Shown one piece after another: positions 6,684 through 16,290 of a stretch of 64,000 nucleotides of DNA; position 1 is the first letter of the stretch, and every line of letters starts with the position of its first letter. A program made the translations under genes and the position numbers. The notes beneath the pieces were generated by a model. The model was not told where the DNA came from, did no database searches, and saw only the letters and a list, made by a program, of their open reading frames with translations. Origin of the DNA: Oscillospiraceae bacterium (GTDB taxonomy: Bacteria > Bacillota > Clostridia > Oscillospirales > Oscillospiraceae); contig JAGAQA010000041.1 in assembly GCA_017622995.1 (NCBI GenBank), positions 18,688 through 82,687 of the forward strand, written 5' to 3'.

Positions 6684-8525
6684 TCATTCCTCCACAATGC
6701 AGAAGCCTCTGGGGGCCAGCACCAGCCGGTCGTAGGCCACCGTGTCCATGAGCTTGCCCATGAGCACATGGCCGGTTTCCACTTCCCAGGGGTCGCCGCT
6801 GCGGTTTACATAAACTTTGCAGGTCTTTCCCTCAAAGCTCCGGGTAAAGCCAATGTGCTTGTCTCCCGCGGCGAAGAAGCGGATGTCGCCCAGCCGCAGC
6901 TCTTCCCGCTCCTTCCTGAGCCGTCCCAGGTGGCGGAAGAAGGAGAGAATCTCCTGGTCCTCCCTGCCCCAGGGGTAGGTCCGGCGGTTGAAGGGATCCT
7001 TGTAGCCCTCCATCAGCGCCTCGTCGCCGTAGTAGAGGCTGGGGCTTCCCGGCAGGGTGTACTGGAGGAAAGCGGCCATTTGCAGCCGGTCCCGGGCCAC
7101 CTCCCGCTGATTTTTGGTCAGGCGGCGGGCGGCCTTTTCCTCCCGGCTGCCGTCAAAATCATCCACCAGGGCGGTGAGAATCCGGGGGGTATCGTGGGTG
7201 CTCAGCAGGTTCATATTACAGGCCACCACCTGCGGAGGGTAGTTTTCCACAATGGTCATCACCGCGTCCTTGAGCCCCTTACCGCTGTCCCGGCCCCGCA
7301 TGAAGTTGAGGATCGCCGTGCGGAAGGGGTAGTTCATCACGCTGTCCAGCTCCCCGTCCACAAAGTACCGGCGGCGCACGTCATAGGCCACCTTGTTGGA
7401 GGCATCCTCCCACACCTCGCCCATGAGCAGAGCGTCGGGCTTCACCTCCCGGATGCGTTTGCGCAGCAGGGAGATAAAGGCATCCGGCAGCTCGTCGGCC
7501 ACATCCAGCCGGAAGCCGTCGGCCCCCAGCTTCAGCCAGTGGGCCACCACGCTGTCCTCATCCCGGATGATGTAGTCCAGGAAGGATTCATCCATTTTGT
7601 TGACGGTGGGCAGGGTATCAAAGCCCCACCAGGAATTGTAGGAGTTGGGCCAGTTGTAGAAGGTGTACCAGCTGTAGTAGGGGCTGTCCTGCCGGTTGTA
7701 GGCGCCGTTGCCGCCGAAGGTTTTCTCCCGGTCGAAGTACAGGCTGTCGGAGCCGGTGTGGGAGTAAACACCGTCCAGGATTACCCGGATGCCGTGGCTG
7801 TGGGCAGCCCGGCACATGGCCTGGAAGTCGCTTTCCGTACCCAGCATGGGGTCCGGGGTCTTGTAGTCGCCGGTATCGTACCGGTGGGAGGAAAAGCTTT
7901 TGCTGATGGGATTCAGGTAGAGAATGGTGGCGCCCAGGGAGGCGATATAGTCCATTTTCTCGGTGATGCCCTTGAAATTGCCGCCGTAGAAGTCGTTGTT
8001 CAGCACCCGGCCCTGGCTGTCCGGCTGCCAGTGGACCTCCTCGTACCAGTCATCGTGGACAGTATAGGGCCGCAGCTTTCCCCACAGATCCACCTCTCCG
8101 CTTTTGCGGAACCGGTCCGGGAACACCTGGTAGATCACGGCGCCCCTGGCCCACTGGGGGGTATAGAAGTCCTCGGGAATGACGCTCACCTGCCAAAGGT
8201 CCCCCGCTTCCATGTTGGTGTCGTCCCCTTCCTTCAGGAGCCGGAAGGTGCCGTGGGGGTCCGTGATCCGGAAGAAGTAGAAATAGAGGCCCCGCTCCGA
8301 AAGGGTAAAGGAGCCGGTCCAGTATTCGTAGGGACCCACGGTTTGTTCGTAAGCCATGGGAAAGGAGCCGATCTGGTTTCCGTCCTGGGCGCACAGGGCG
8401 ATTTCCACCGCCCGGGTGTTCACCGCAACCGGTATATGAATATGCAGGGTGCAGATTTGCCCCGGGGTCAGGCACCCGAAGGGGATCTTGAACGCTTCCT
8501 GCTTGCTGTCGAAAAGAATTCTCAT
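6684..8525 (-). CDS. Glycoside hydrolase family 13 (neopullulanase/cyclomaltodextrinase-like)
   Basis: A 613-residue alpha-glucan hydrolase. Residues 1-130 form a beta-rich N-terminal domain. The TIM barrel then shows DGVYSHTG (region I) near residue 250, DGFRLDVADE with the nucleophile Asp near 340, GEVWED with the acid/base Glu near 370 and STHDTPR with the stabilising Asp near 445. A C-terminal beta domain follows. There is no signal peptide, so it probably works in the cytoplasm on malto-oligosaccharides or glycogen branches, in line with the nearby glgCDA operon. The start at 8525 follows AAGGAGACAACCACC. The exact specificity cannot be read. Confidence 0.9.
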   Translation of the reverse strand: MRILFDSKQEAFKIPFGCLTPGQICTLHIHIPVAVNTRAVEIALCAQDGNQIGSFPMAYEQTVGPYEYWTGSFTLSERGLYFYFFRITDPHGTFRLLKEGDDTNMEAGDLWQVSVIPEDFYTPQWARGAVIYQVFPDRFRKSGEVDLWGKLRPYTVHDDWYEEVHWQPDSQGRVLNNDFYGGNFKGITEKMDYIASLGATILYLNPISKSFSSHRYDTGDYKTPDPMLGTESDFQAMCRAAHSHGIRVILDGVYSHTGSDSLYFDREKTFGGNGAYNRQDSPYYSWYTFYNWPNSYNSWWGFDTLPTVNKMDESFLDYIIRDEDSVVAHWLKLGADGFRLDVADELPDAFISLLRKRIREVKPDALLMGEVWEDASNKVAYDVRRRYFVDGELDSVMNYPFRTAILNFMRGRDSGKGLKDAVMTIVENYPPQVVACNMNLLSTHDTPRILTALVDDFDGSREEKAARRLTKNQREVARDRLQMAAFLQYTLPGSPSLYYGDEALMEGYKDPFNRRTYPWGREDQEILSFFRHLGRLRKEREELRLGDIRFFAAGDKHIGFTRSFEGKTCKVYVNRSGDPWEVETGHVLMGKLMDTVAYDRLVLAPRGFCIVEE

Positions 8526-8597
8526 GTGGTGGTTGTCTCCTTAATAAACTCTCCTTCCCCTTGGGAAAAGAGATTGCCTGTAGGATTTGGATGAATC

Positions 8598-8910
8598 GAA
8601 TTGACAGTTGACAATTGTGGTATCCCTTCGGGATGAATTTGATTTTCTTTGCGGGAACAGGATGGTATTCATGCTTTATCGCAATGATTCATCATCCCCG
8701 AAGGGGATTCAGAGTGTCGATAAACCTGTCATTGCGAACCAGGCCGCAGCCTGGTGTGGCAATCCCCAAACTATTTCGGGCCGCAATGGATGAGTTTCCC
8801 CTTAAAACCGGGGGATTCCCACGCCAGTGTGATCACTGGCTCGGAATGACACCACTTTTTCGACAGCCTGCATCCCCGAAGGGGATTCCTTCATTGTCAA
8901 TTGTCAATTG
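8598..8910. repeat. Family A repeat, copy 2, carrying a nested family B repeat
   Basis: The outer ends are the family A ends: GAATTGACAGTTGACAATTG at 8598 and CATTGTCAATTGTCAATTG ending at 8910, with GGTATCCCTTCGGGATG at 8621. The inner CCCCGAAGGGGATTC box occurs twice, at about 8696 and 8875, flanking the family B copy (8709-8870). The duplicated box is what insertion of B into A with target duplication, or recombination between boxes, would leave. No gene lies in 8526-8982. Confidence 0.7.
8709..8870 (+). repeat. Dispersed intergenic repeat, family B, copy 2 (nested)
   Basis: Starts GTGTCGATAAACCTGTCATT (8713), contains GGCCGCAGCCTGGTGTGGC (8743) and ends near GGAATGACACCACTTTTTCG. It is the reverse complement of the copy at 2887-3066, with about 30 fewer bases. 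Confidence 0.7.
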
Positions 8911-8929
8911 AAAGAAAGGCTTTCACAAG

Positions 8930-8962
8930 AAATACCGCCCAAGGGGTTGGGCGGTATTTTTA
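8930..8962. terminator. Bidirectional terminator downstream of glgA
   Basis: The stem AAATACCGCCCA/TGGGCGGTATTT (8930-8959) is followed on the + strand by TTATTG and on the - strand by CTTGTG. It lies 23 bp after the glgA stop on the minus strand. Confidence 0.7.
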
Positions 8963-8982
8963 TTGTGTTTTACCGACGGGAT

Positions 8983-10431
8983 TTACCAGGAAAGCATCTT
9001 CCGGAAGGCATCCATATACTTTTCGGCGGGCTTGTCCCAGCCGAAGTCCTGCTCCATGTCCCGCTTGCGAAGGGCCTCGAACCCGGCCCGATCGTTTTCG
9101 TACAGGTTGAGGCAGCGCTTGATGGCGCCGTAGAAATCGTCGGCATTGTAGCTCTGGAAGGTAAAGCCCAGACCCGTGTGACCGGCTTCGTCACAGGGCG
9201 GAACGGTATCCTTCAGGCCGCCGGTGGCATGGACCACAGGCACAGTGCCGTAGCGCATGGCGTTCATCTGGCTCAGGCCGCAGGGCTCGCTCTTGGAGGG
9301 CATCAGGTAGATGTCACCGGCAGCGTAAACTCGGGCAGCCAGACCCACATTGAAGGTGATCTGGGCGGAAACCTGCTCGGGGAACTGCTCCTCCAGCTCC
9401 CGGAAGAAGGTTTCATACTGGGCCTCGCCGGTGCCGATGAGCACCAGTTGGGCATTCTCCTCCCACATCAGCCGCCGGGCGATGTAGCACAAAAGGTCCA
9501 GACCCTTGTGCCCTGCCAGTCGGGTGATCATGATCATCATGGGCGTGTCCGGATTTACGGGCAGGCCCAGCTCCTTTTGCAGAGCGGTCTTGCACTGGGT
9601 TTTGCCGGGGTGGATTTTGGCGGCGCTGTACTTGGCAGGCAGATTGCGGTCGGTCTCCGGATTGAAGACCTTGGTGTCGATGCCGTTGGTGATACCCGTC
9701 AGCTTCCAGGCGTTCCGGGCCAGGATGCCGTCCAGACCGTGGGCGTAGTAGGGATACATCAGCTCCCGGGCGTAGGTCTCGGAAACGGTGGTCACCAGGT
9801 CAGCGGTTTCAATGGCGCCCTTCATCACGTTTACGGAGCCGTTCATATCCAGGCAGCCCCGGTACTCCCAGGGCAGACCCAGCACGTCGTCGAAGAAGCT
9901 GGCGTTGGCCCAGCCCTGATACTCGATGTTGTGGATGGTGTACATACACCGGGTATGCTTCAGGGGGGTGGTGTGGTAGGTGGCTTTCAGGTAAACGGGA
10001 ATCATGGCCGTCTGCCAGTCGTTGCACTGGATCACATCCGGGGTGAATTCCAGGGCCAGGATGGCGTCCAGGCAGGCCTTGGAGAAGTAGGCGAACCGCT
10101 CGCCGTCATCCATGTCGCCGTAGATGGCGCCGGTACGGGTGCCGAAATAGTAGTCGTTGTCGATGAAATAGACCTGGAAGCCCCGGGGACAATCCAGGAG
10201 CTTCCGCAGGCCGGCGTACTGCTGCCGCCAGCCCATCTGCACCCGGAACTGGGCCACCTGCTCTGTCTCATAGGCGGTATTGGTTTTGATCTTGTTGTAG
10301 TAGGGCAGGAACAGAACCACCTGATTGCCCTCGATTCGGCTCAGGGCAGCAGGCAGGGCCTCCATCACGTCCCCAAGTCCGCCGGATTTGGCGTAAGGGG
10401 CCGCTTCCGATGCGCAGATGGCAATTTTCAT
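8983..10431 (-). CDS. glgA: Glycogen synthase (ADP-glucose type)
   Basis: GT5 glycosyltransferase that extends alpha-1,4-glucan chains from ADP-glucose. The 482 residues match GlgA length. The N terminus has the ADP-glucose-binding KSGGLGDV (residues 15-22), HNIEYQG near 165 and TVSETYARE near 210. The C-terminal half has TNGIDTKVFNP, TRLAGHKGLDLL and the PSKSEPCGLSQMNAMRYGT catalytic region near 375. The start overlaps the glgD stop by ATGA (10428-10431). It is the last gene of glgC-glgD-glgA, which ends at the hairpin at 8930. Confidence 0.95.
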   Translation of the reverse strand: MKIAICASEAAPYAKSGGLGDVMEALPAALSRIEGNQVVLFLPYYNKIKTNTAYETEQVAQFRVQMGWRQQYAGLRKLLDCPRGFQVYFIDNDYYFGTRTGAIYGDMDDGERFAYFSKACLDAILALEFTPDVIQCNDWQTAMIPVYLKATYHTTPLKHTRCMYTIHNIEYQGWANASFFDDVLGLPWEYRGCLDMNGSVNVMKGAIETADLVTTVSETYARELMYPYYAHGLDGILARNAWKLTGITNGIDTKVFNPETDRNLPAKYSAAKIHPGKTQCKTALQKELGLPVNPDTPMMIMITRLAGHKGLDLLCYIARRLMWEENAQLVLIGTGEAQYETFFRELEEQFPEQVSAQITFNVGLAARVYAAGDIYLMPSKSEPCGLSQMNAMRYGTVPVVHATGGLKDTVPPCDEAGHTGLGFTFQSYNADDFYGAIKRCLNLYENDRAGFEALRKRDMEQDFGWDKPAEKYMDAFRKMLSW

Positions 10432-11540
10432 ACGGTATCCCCCCGCTTAATGACAATGGGATTGTTGCGGGTGCCGATGAGCTTGGCACCGGGACGGACG
10501 GTGACGTTCTTGTCCAGAATCACGTTCTTCAGCTCCGCGCCCTCGCCGATGTCGGTATCGTTCATCACGACGCAGTCCTCAATATGGGCGCCGGGGGCCA
10601 GGGTCACCTGACGGAACAGGATGGAATCCTTGGCGGAGCCGCCCAGCATGCAGCCGTCGGCCACCATGCAGTTGTCGATGCTGCTGTCCGCGCCGTAGTA
10701 GGAGGGAACGCGGTCCCGAACCTTGGTGTAAACCGGGTGTACCCGCTCGAAAATATCCTTGTGGACCTCGGGCTTCAGCAGAGCCATGGAGTTGTCGAAG
10801 TAGTCCTGCACACTCTCGTTGTACAGCGTGATGCCCTCGAACTCAAAGGCGTTGACGCTGACCTTGCCGCTCTGCCAGCCGCCCAGGATCAGATCCCGGT
10901 CCATGTGGAAGGCGTTGTGGGCCATGCATTCCCGGACCATATTGATCAGCCACTTCTTGGTGGTGACGAACAGATCCAGGGAGGCCAGGTATTCGGGAGA
11001 AGCGGCGTAGTCCACCACGATGTCGCTGACTTCCTTGTTCTCGTTCAGGGTCACCGCCAGATCCAGCATCCGCTTGCTGTTGGCAACGCCACGCTTGACC
11101 ACCACGGTGATGTCCTTGCCGCTCTTGATGTGGTCGGCCAGAACCTTCTTCAGGTCGATGTTGTAGGTAACGGCGGAATCCACCAGGAATACATACTCGT
11201 CTTCCTTGCCGTATTCCAGGAAGGGCAGGGCGTTGTACAGGCTCTCCAGCTTGCCCCGGTAGCTGTGGGTCTGGGAGTTTGCGTAGGGGGTGATATACTG
11301 CAGGCCGCCCTCGCCCAGCTCCAGGCCCCACTCTTCGCCGTCGCCGATGTGGTCCATCAGGGACTGGTAGTTGAACCGGGAGATAATGGCCAGGTGGTGC
11401 ACGCCGGCCCAGCTCAGGTTGGTGAGGCCGAAGTCTACCTGACGGTAGCGGCCGCCAAAGGGAATGGAAGCGATGGACCGCTTGGCGGTCAGATCGCCGA
11501 TATTGGCATCATTGGTGAAGAGAATACCCATTACGTTCAT
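10428..11540 (-). CDS. glgD: Glucose-1-phosphate adenylyltransferase subunit GlgD
   Basis: Non-catalytic partner of GlgC in Firmicutes, 370 residues. The nucleotidyltransferase fold is kept, but the signature GlgC loop GGQGSRL is replaced by LFTNDANIGDLT. A C-terminal left-handed beta-helix follows (for example IGEGAELKNVILDKNVTV). Known GlgD proteins raise the activity of GlgC in a mixed tetramer. The frame also opens at a GTG (11549), but the AAGGAGG at 11550-11556 touches that GTG and sits 9 bases from the ATG at 11540, so the ATG is the better start. That ribosome site overlaps the glgC stop. Confidence 0.93.
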   Translation of the reverse strand: MNVMGILFTNDANIGDLTAKRSIASIPFGGRYRQVDFGLTNLSWAGVHHLAIISRFNYQSLMDHIGDGEEWGLELGEGGLQYITPYANSQTHSYRGKLESLYNALPFLEYGKEDEYVFLVDSAVTYNIDLKKVLADHIKSGKDITVVVKRGVANSKRMLDLAVTLNENKEVSDIVVDYAASPEYLASLDLFVTTKKWLINMVRECMAHNAFHMDRDLILGGWQSGKVSVNAFEFEGITLYNESVQDYFDNSMALLKPEVHKDIFERVHPVYTKVRDRVPSYYGADSSIDNCMVADGCMLGGSAKDSILFRQVTLAPGAHIEDCVVMNDTDIGEGAELKNVILDKNVTVRPGAKLIGTRNNPIVIKRGDTV

Positions 11541-11554
11541 AGCGTTCACCCTCC

Positions 11555-12742
<1,188 letters not shown>

Positions 12743-12877
12743 GGTCACAGCTCCTTATGTGAAGATAAAAATAACCGTTGGAAAACGCCAGGAAGGGCAA
12801 GTGCGAAATCCGGTGCCGATTCCGGGGAAAAAGTTGATTTTGGCACAAAACCGGCGTTCTTCTCCACGCATAACATA

Positions 12878-13474
12878 TCATACTTTTTTCGTTTCCGAAA
12901 GTGACATTTTGCCTAAATAATTCCCGATACTTTGTGCAGATTTTCTAAACTCCGGCCATGGAATCGGGAAATTACTGGGAATTTCGACTGAATCCGTGGT
13001 TTTTTCCAACCAATAGACATCCAGAAGACGGCCAAATTTCAGCCCGCAGCCCCGAAAAAGCCCGCATTGGCGGTAGCCCAGCCTTTCGTGGAAGCGCAGG
13101 CTCCGGGTGTTCTCCCCCGTAATGACGGCGAAAAGCACCCGGTAGCCCATCCGGAAAAGGAGATCTTCCAGAATTCCGTAGAGGATTTTTCCGATTCCCT
13201 TGCCCTGCGCCCGGGGGTCTAAGTAGATGGAGGGTTCGGCGCACCAGCGGTAGGCCGCCCGCTCAAAGGGCAGGCTGGCGTAGGCATAGCCCAGGACCAG
13301 GCCCTCCTCCTCATACACCAGCCAGGGAAATGATTCCGTAATGCCGTAAAATCTTTGGGTAAATTCCGCAAGGGTGGGCACTTCATATTCAAAGGTAACG
13401 GTTGTGGAGCGGATATAGGGCGCATAAATATCCAGCATCCGGGGAATATCCGAAGGATCGGCAAGACGAACCAT
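12878..13474 (-). CDS. GNAT family N-acetyltransferase (phosphinothricin-acetyltransferase-like)
   Basis: A 198-residue acetyl-CoA-dependent N-acetyltransferase. The start MVRLADPSDIPRMLDIY and YIRSTTVTFEYEVPT resemble the Pat/Bar-like branch. The acetyl-CoA loop is RAQGKGIGKILYGILE near residue 95, followed by NTRSLRFHERLGY. The last 40 or so residues are not typical of the family. The ATG at 13474 follows a modest GGGATGG. An earlier in-frame Met (MVQKRKGW) 11 codons upstream is possible. The natural substrate is unknown. Confidence 0.75.
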   Translation of the reverse strand: MVRLADPSDIPRMLDIYAPYIRSTTVTFEYEVPTLAEFTQRFYGITESFPWLVYEEEGLVLGYAYASLPFERAAYRWCAEPSIYLDPRAQGKGIGKILYGILEDLLFRMGYRVLFAVITGENTRSLRFHERLGYRQCGLFRGCGLKFGRLLDVYWLEKTTDSVEIPSNFPIPWPEFRKSAQSIGNYLGKMSLSETKKV

Positions 13475-13533
13475 GTTTATCCATCCCTTTCTTTTTTGTA
13501 CCATTTTATTCCCGGCCAATGGCGCTGTCAAGG

Positions 13534-13562
13534 TTGACTTTTCTCCGGAATGGGGATAGAAT
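13534..13562 (+). promoter_or_regulatory. SigA-type promoter of the mgtE leader and gene
   Basis: TTGACT (13534-13539), 17-bp spacer, TAGAAT (13557-13562). This gives a 5' leader of about 145 nt before mgtE. Confidence 0.7.
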
Positions 13563-13568
13563 AGACAC

Positions 13569-13712
13569 AGTATGTGTAAACAAAGGAGGGATACCCATGG
13601 ATGCCGGAGGAAGCGGCAATATACCCGGCCGAAGTAGACGCCTGCCCGACATCCGTCGGGCAAGCTGATCTGCTTTGCGCCAATATAAAAATTTTATATT
13701 GGAGGTAATCAA
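13569..13712 (+). promoter_or_regulatory. Structured mgtE leader with a sequestered ribosome site
   Basis: The hairpin CCAATATAA (13680-13688) / TTATATTGG (13694-13702) ends in the first two bases of the mgtE ribosome site GGAGG (13701-13705). A second CAATATA at 13617-13623 could pair with the same TATATTG, giving two exclusive folds. Between them is the perfect hairpin TGCCCGAC/GTCGGGCA (about 13642-13661). I do not see the conserved blocks of the M-box Mg2+ riboswitch, so any sensing mechanism would be of another kind. Confidence 0.5.
13597..13668 (+). CDS. Leader ORF upstream of mgtE (candidate regulatory peptide)
   Basis: A 23-codon frame, MDAGGSGNIPGRSRRLP and so on, with an excellent ribosome site (AAGGAGG at 13583-13589, 7-bp spacing), ending at TGA 45 bp before mgtE. 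It is rich in Arg (five) with two Pro and lies over the hairpin at about 13642-13661. Ribosome progress here would decide whether that hairpin and the upstream CAATATA are free. Enterobacterial mgtA is known to be controlled by a short leader peptide; the parallel here is inference. Confidence 0.5.
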   Translation: MDAGGSGNIPGRSRRLPDIRRAS

Positions 13713-15092
13713 ATGGCAGAACGCTTTGAACTGGTCGAAAAGGCCCTTTTGAAGATGCTCTCGGAGAAGAAGTATGCCTCTCTGCGGGACATCCTGGTCA
13801 CCATGAACCCCATCGACGTGGCCGGCCTTTTTGACGATCTGGAAGAAAAACAGATTCCCGTCATGTTCCGTCTGCTTCCCAAGGAGCAGGCGGCGGAAAC
13901 CTTTGTGGAAATGGAACCGGATGCCCAGCAGCTGCTGATCCAGGGCTTTTCAGACAACGAGCTCCGGGAAGTCCTGGATGAGCTGTATGTGGACGACGCG
14001 GCGGACCTGGTAGAGGAAATGCCCGCCAATGTGGTGCGCCGGATTCTTGCCCAGGCGGACCCGGAAATGCGCCGGTCCATCAATCAGATTCTTCGCTACC
14101 CCGAAAACTCCGCCGGCGCCCTGATGACCATGGAGTATGTGTCCCTGCGGCCGGAAATGACCGTGGAGGAGGCCATCCTCCGTATCCGCCGGCAGGGTGT
14201 GGATAAGGAAACCATCTATACCTGCTATGTGCTGGACAGGGACCGGACGCTGCTGGGCATTGTCACCGTCAAGGACCTGCTCCTGGCGGAAAGTGACGAC
14301 ACGGAGATCCGGGAGATCATGACGGAAGCCGTTATCTCCGTCAATACCCAGGACGACCAGGAAGAGGTCGCCAAGATGTTCTCCAAGTACAATTTCCTGG
14401 CTCTGCCGGTGGTGGATACGGAAAGCCGGATGGTGGGCATCGTCACCTTCGACGACGCCATGGACGTTATGGAAGAAGAGGCCACCGAGGATATGGAAAT
14501 CATGGCCGCTATGACCCCTTCCGAAAAGAGCTACCTGAAGAGCACCCCCTTTGATCTGTACAAGCACCGGATCCCCTGGCTGATGCTGCTGATGGTGTCG
14601 GCCACCTTTACGGGCATGATCATCTCCTCCTTCGAAAGCGCTCTGGCGCTGCTCCCCGCCCTGACCGCCTTTATCCCCATGCTGATGGATACCGGCGGCA
14701 ACTGCGGCTCCCAGTCCTCCGTTACCATCATCCGCTCCCTGAGCCTGGACGAGCTGGAGTTTTCCGACCTGCTCACCGTCCTGTGGAAAGAGGTCCGCAC
14801 GGCGCTGCTCTGCGGCCTGACGCTGGCGGCCCTGTGCTTCGGTAAGGTGCTGCTGGTGGACCGGCTTCTTATGGGCAATGCCAGTATTAGCCTATCTGTG
14901 GACCTGGTGATCTGCCTGGCCCTGGGTGTGACCGTGGTCATCGCCAAGATCGTGGGCTGCACCCTTCCCCTGCTGGCCAAGAAGCTGGGCTTTGACCCAG
15001 CGGTGATGGCCTCCCCCTTCATCACCACCATTGTAGACGCCCTTTCCCTGCTGGTCTATTTCCTGTTCGCAAAGACCATTCTGGGACTTTGA
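13713..15092 (+). CDS. mgtE: Magnesium transporter MgtE
   Basis: Mg2+ channel of the inner membrane, 459 residues, the usual length. The MgtE N domain (about 1-130, helical) is followed by two CBS domains (about 135-255) that close the pore when Mg2+ is high. The membrane domain (about 285-459) has five helices and the signature MLMDTGGNCGSQSS near residue 325 that lines the pore, with the acidic FDPAVMASPF near 420. The ATG at 13713 follows GGAGG. The gene has its own promoter, a structured leader with a leader ORF, and a terminator at 15103. Confidence 0.95.
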   Translation: MAERFELVEKALLKMLSEKKYASLRDILVTMNPIDVAGLFDDLEEKQIPVMFRLLPKEQAAETFVEMEPDAQQLLIQGFSDNELREVLDELYVDDAADLVEEMPANVVRRILAQADPEMRRSINQILRYPENSAGALMTMEYVSLRPEMTVEEAILRIRRQGVDKETIYTCYVLDRDRTLLGIVTVKDLLLAESDDTEIREIMTEAVISVNTQDDQEEVAKMFSKYNFLALPVVDTESRMVGIVTFDDAMDVMEEEATEDMEIMAAMTPSEKSYLKSTPFDLYKHRIPWLMLLMVSATFTGMIISSFESALALLPALTAFIPMLMDTGGNCGSQSSVTIIRSLSLDELEFSDLLTVLWKEVRTALLCGLTLAALCFGKVLLVDRLLMGNASISLSVDLVICLALGVTVVIAKIVGCTLPLLAKKLGFDPAVMASPFITTIVDALSLLVYFLFAKTILGL

Positions 15093-15102
15093 CAACAATT
15101 TA

Positions 15103-15136
15103 CCGCCCTTCCCGTTTGGAAAGGGCGGATTTTTGG
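15103..15136 (+). terminator. Rho-independent terminator of mgtE
   Basis: CCGCCCTTCC/GGAAAGGGCGG followed by ATTTTTGG, 10 bp after the stop. Confidence 0.8.
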
Positions 15137-15176
15137 TGGCTGATTTGGAAATTCGGCAGGAATAGGGGACTTTTGT

Positions 15177-15344
15177 GAATTGACAATTGACAATGAACAA
15201 TTGACAATTATGGTATCCCTTCGGGATGATTCAAATGAATTGGTTAGGAAGTCTGCCAAATACTCAGAAAACTTCCAGTTTCACAATCCTATTTTATTCA
15301 TCCCCGAAGGGGATTCCTTCATTGTCAACTGTCAATTGTCAACT
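15177..15344. repeat. Dispersed palindromic repeat, family A, copy 3
   Basis: Left end GAATTGACAATTGACAATG (15177), inner boxes GGTATCCCTTCGGGATG (15212) and CCCCGAAGGGGATTCCTTC (15302), right end TTGTCAATTGTCAACTGAGC. It fills most of the gap between mgtE and thrB, which holds no gene. Confidence 0.75.
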
Positions 15345-15375
15345 GAGCTCAATCCTTCTTTTCCTGATTGCCTGT

Positions 15376-16266
15376 TTATTCCTCCGGGAAGGCCTGGGCG
15401 CCCTGGAACTCCACGTGCAGGGGCAGGATTTCCCAATTGTGCTGGGTGATGGCAGGCAGCTTTCCGGCAAGCTTTTGGGAGAGCCCCTTGTCCCGGGTGA
15501 TGCACAGCAGGGTGGGCCCTGCGCCGCTGAGGCAGAAGGCCGCGCCGTAGGTCCGGGCCAGGGCCTCAATTTTTTCGTAGTCCGGGATCAGCTTTTTCCG
15601 GTACTTCTGGTGGAGCCGGTCCTGCATGGCGTTGCGCAGCAGCTTCTCGTCTCCCAGCTCCAGGGCCTTCAGCACCATGGCGCCGTGGGAAATGTTGTAG
15701 ATGGCATCTGCCCGGCTCACCTGCTCGGGAAGCACGGAACGGGCCAGGGTGGTGGGCAGGTCAAAGTCCGGGATGAGGGCCAGAAATTCCCAGCTGGGAT
15801 GCAGGGGAAAGCTGACGGTAACAGGCAGGCCGTTGTCCACCATGGAGGCGGTAAGGCCGCCGTAAAAGGCGGGAGCCAGGTTGTCCGGGTGGCCTTCCAT
15901 GGCGTTGGTGATGTTGAGCAGACCCTGGGTGCTGAGCTTGCTGCCCCGCAGCACATTGGCGCCCATGGCGCCGGCCACCAGCAGGGCTGCAGAGGAGCCC
16001 AGACCCCGGCAGATGGGGATATGGGCGTCGATGTGGATTTTCACGCCCCGGACCTCCTCGCTGAGGGAGGCCAGCACGGCGCAGTAAGAGGTGTAGGCCA
16101 GATTGTCGGGCCCCTGGTAGGCCTCGTCGCAGCCGGTAATCTCCAGACCGGCGTCCGTTTCTTCAAAGGTCACATCGGTGTACAGTCCCAGGGCGCAGCC
16201 GAAGGCGTCAAAGCCCGGGCCCAGGTTGGCGGTGGTGGCGGGTACACGGACGGTTACACGTTTCAT
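15376..16266 (-). CDS. thrB: Homoserine kinase
   Basis: GHMP kinase that phosphorylates homoserine for threonine synthesis. 296 residues, the normal size. Motifs: PATTANLGPGFDAFG at the N terminus, the ATP-binding PICRGLGSSAALL near residue 88, the substrate segment GHPDNLAPAFYGG near 125 and LSGAGPTLL near 245. It is the last gene of a minus-strand operon ppaC-holB-ricT-thrB, 24 bp after ricT. That partner set is not a threonine pathway; no thrC or hom is nearby. Confidence 0.93.
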   Translation of the reverse strand: MKRVTVRVPATTANLGPGFDAFGCALGLYTDVTFEETDAGLEITGCDEAYQGPDNLAYTSYCAVLASLSEEVRGVKIHIDAHIPICRGLGSSAALLVAGAMGANVLRGSKLSTQGLLNITNAMEGHPDNLAPAFYGGLTASMVDNGLPVTVSFPLHPSWEFLALIPDFDLPTTLARSVLPEQVSRADAIYNISHGAMVLKALELGDEKLLRNAMQDRLHQKYRKKLIPDYEKIEALARTYGAAFCLSGAGPTLLCITRDKGLSQKLAGKLPAITQHNWEILPLHVEFQGAQAFPEE

Positions 16267-16290
16267 TCTCTCTCCTCCGATTTACATAAC

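Noticed and set aside
13569-13712. M-box magnesium riboswitch in front of mgtE
   Set aside because: The conserved M-box sequence blocks are not visible. The leader has other structure, reported separately.
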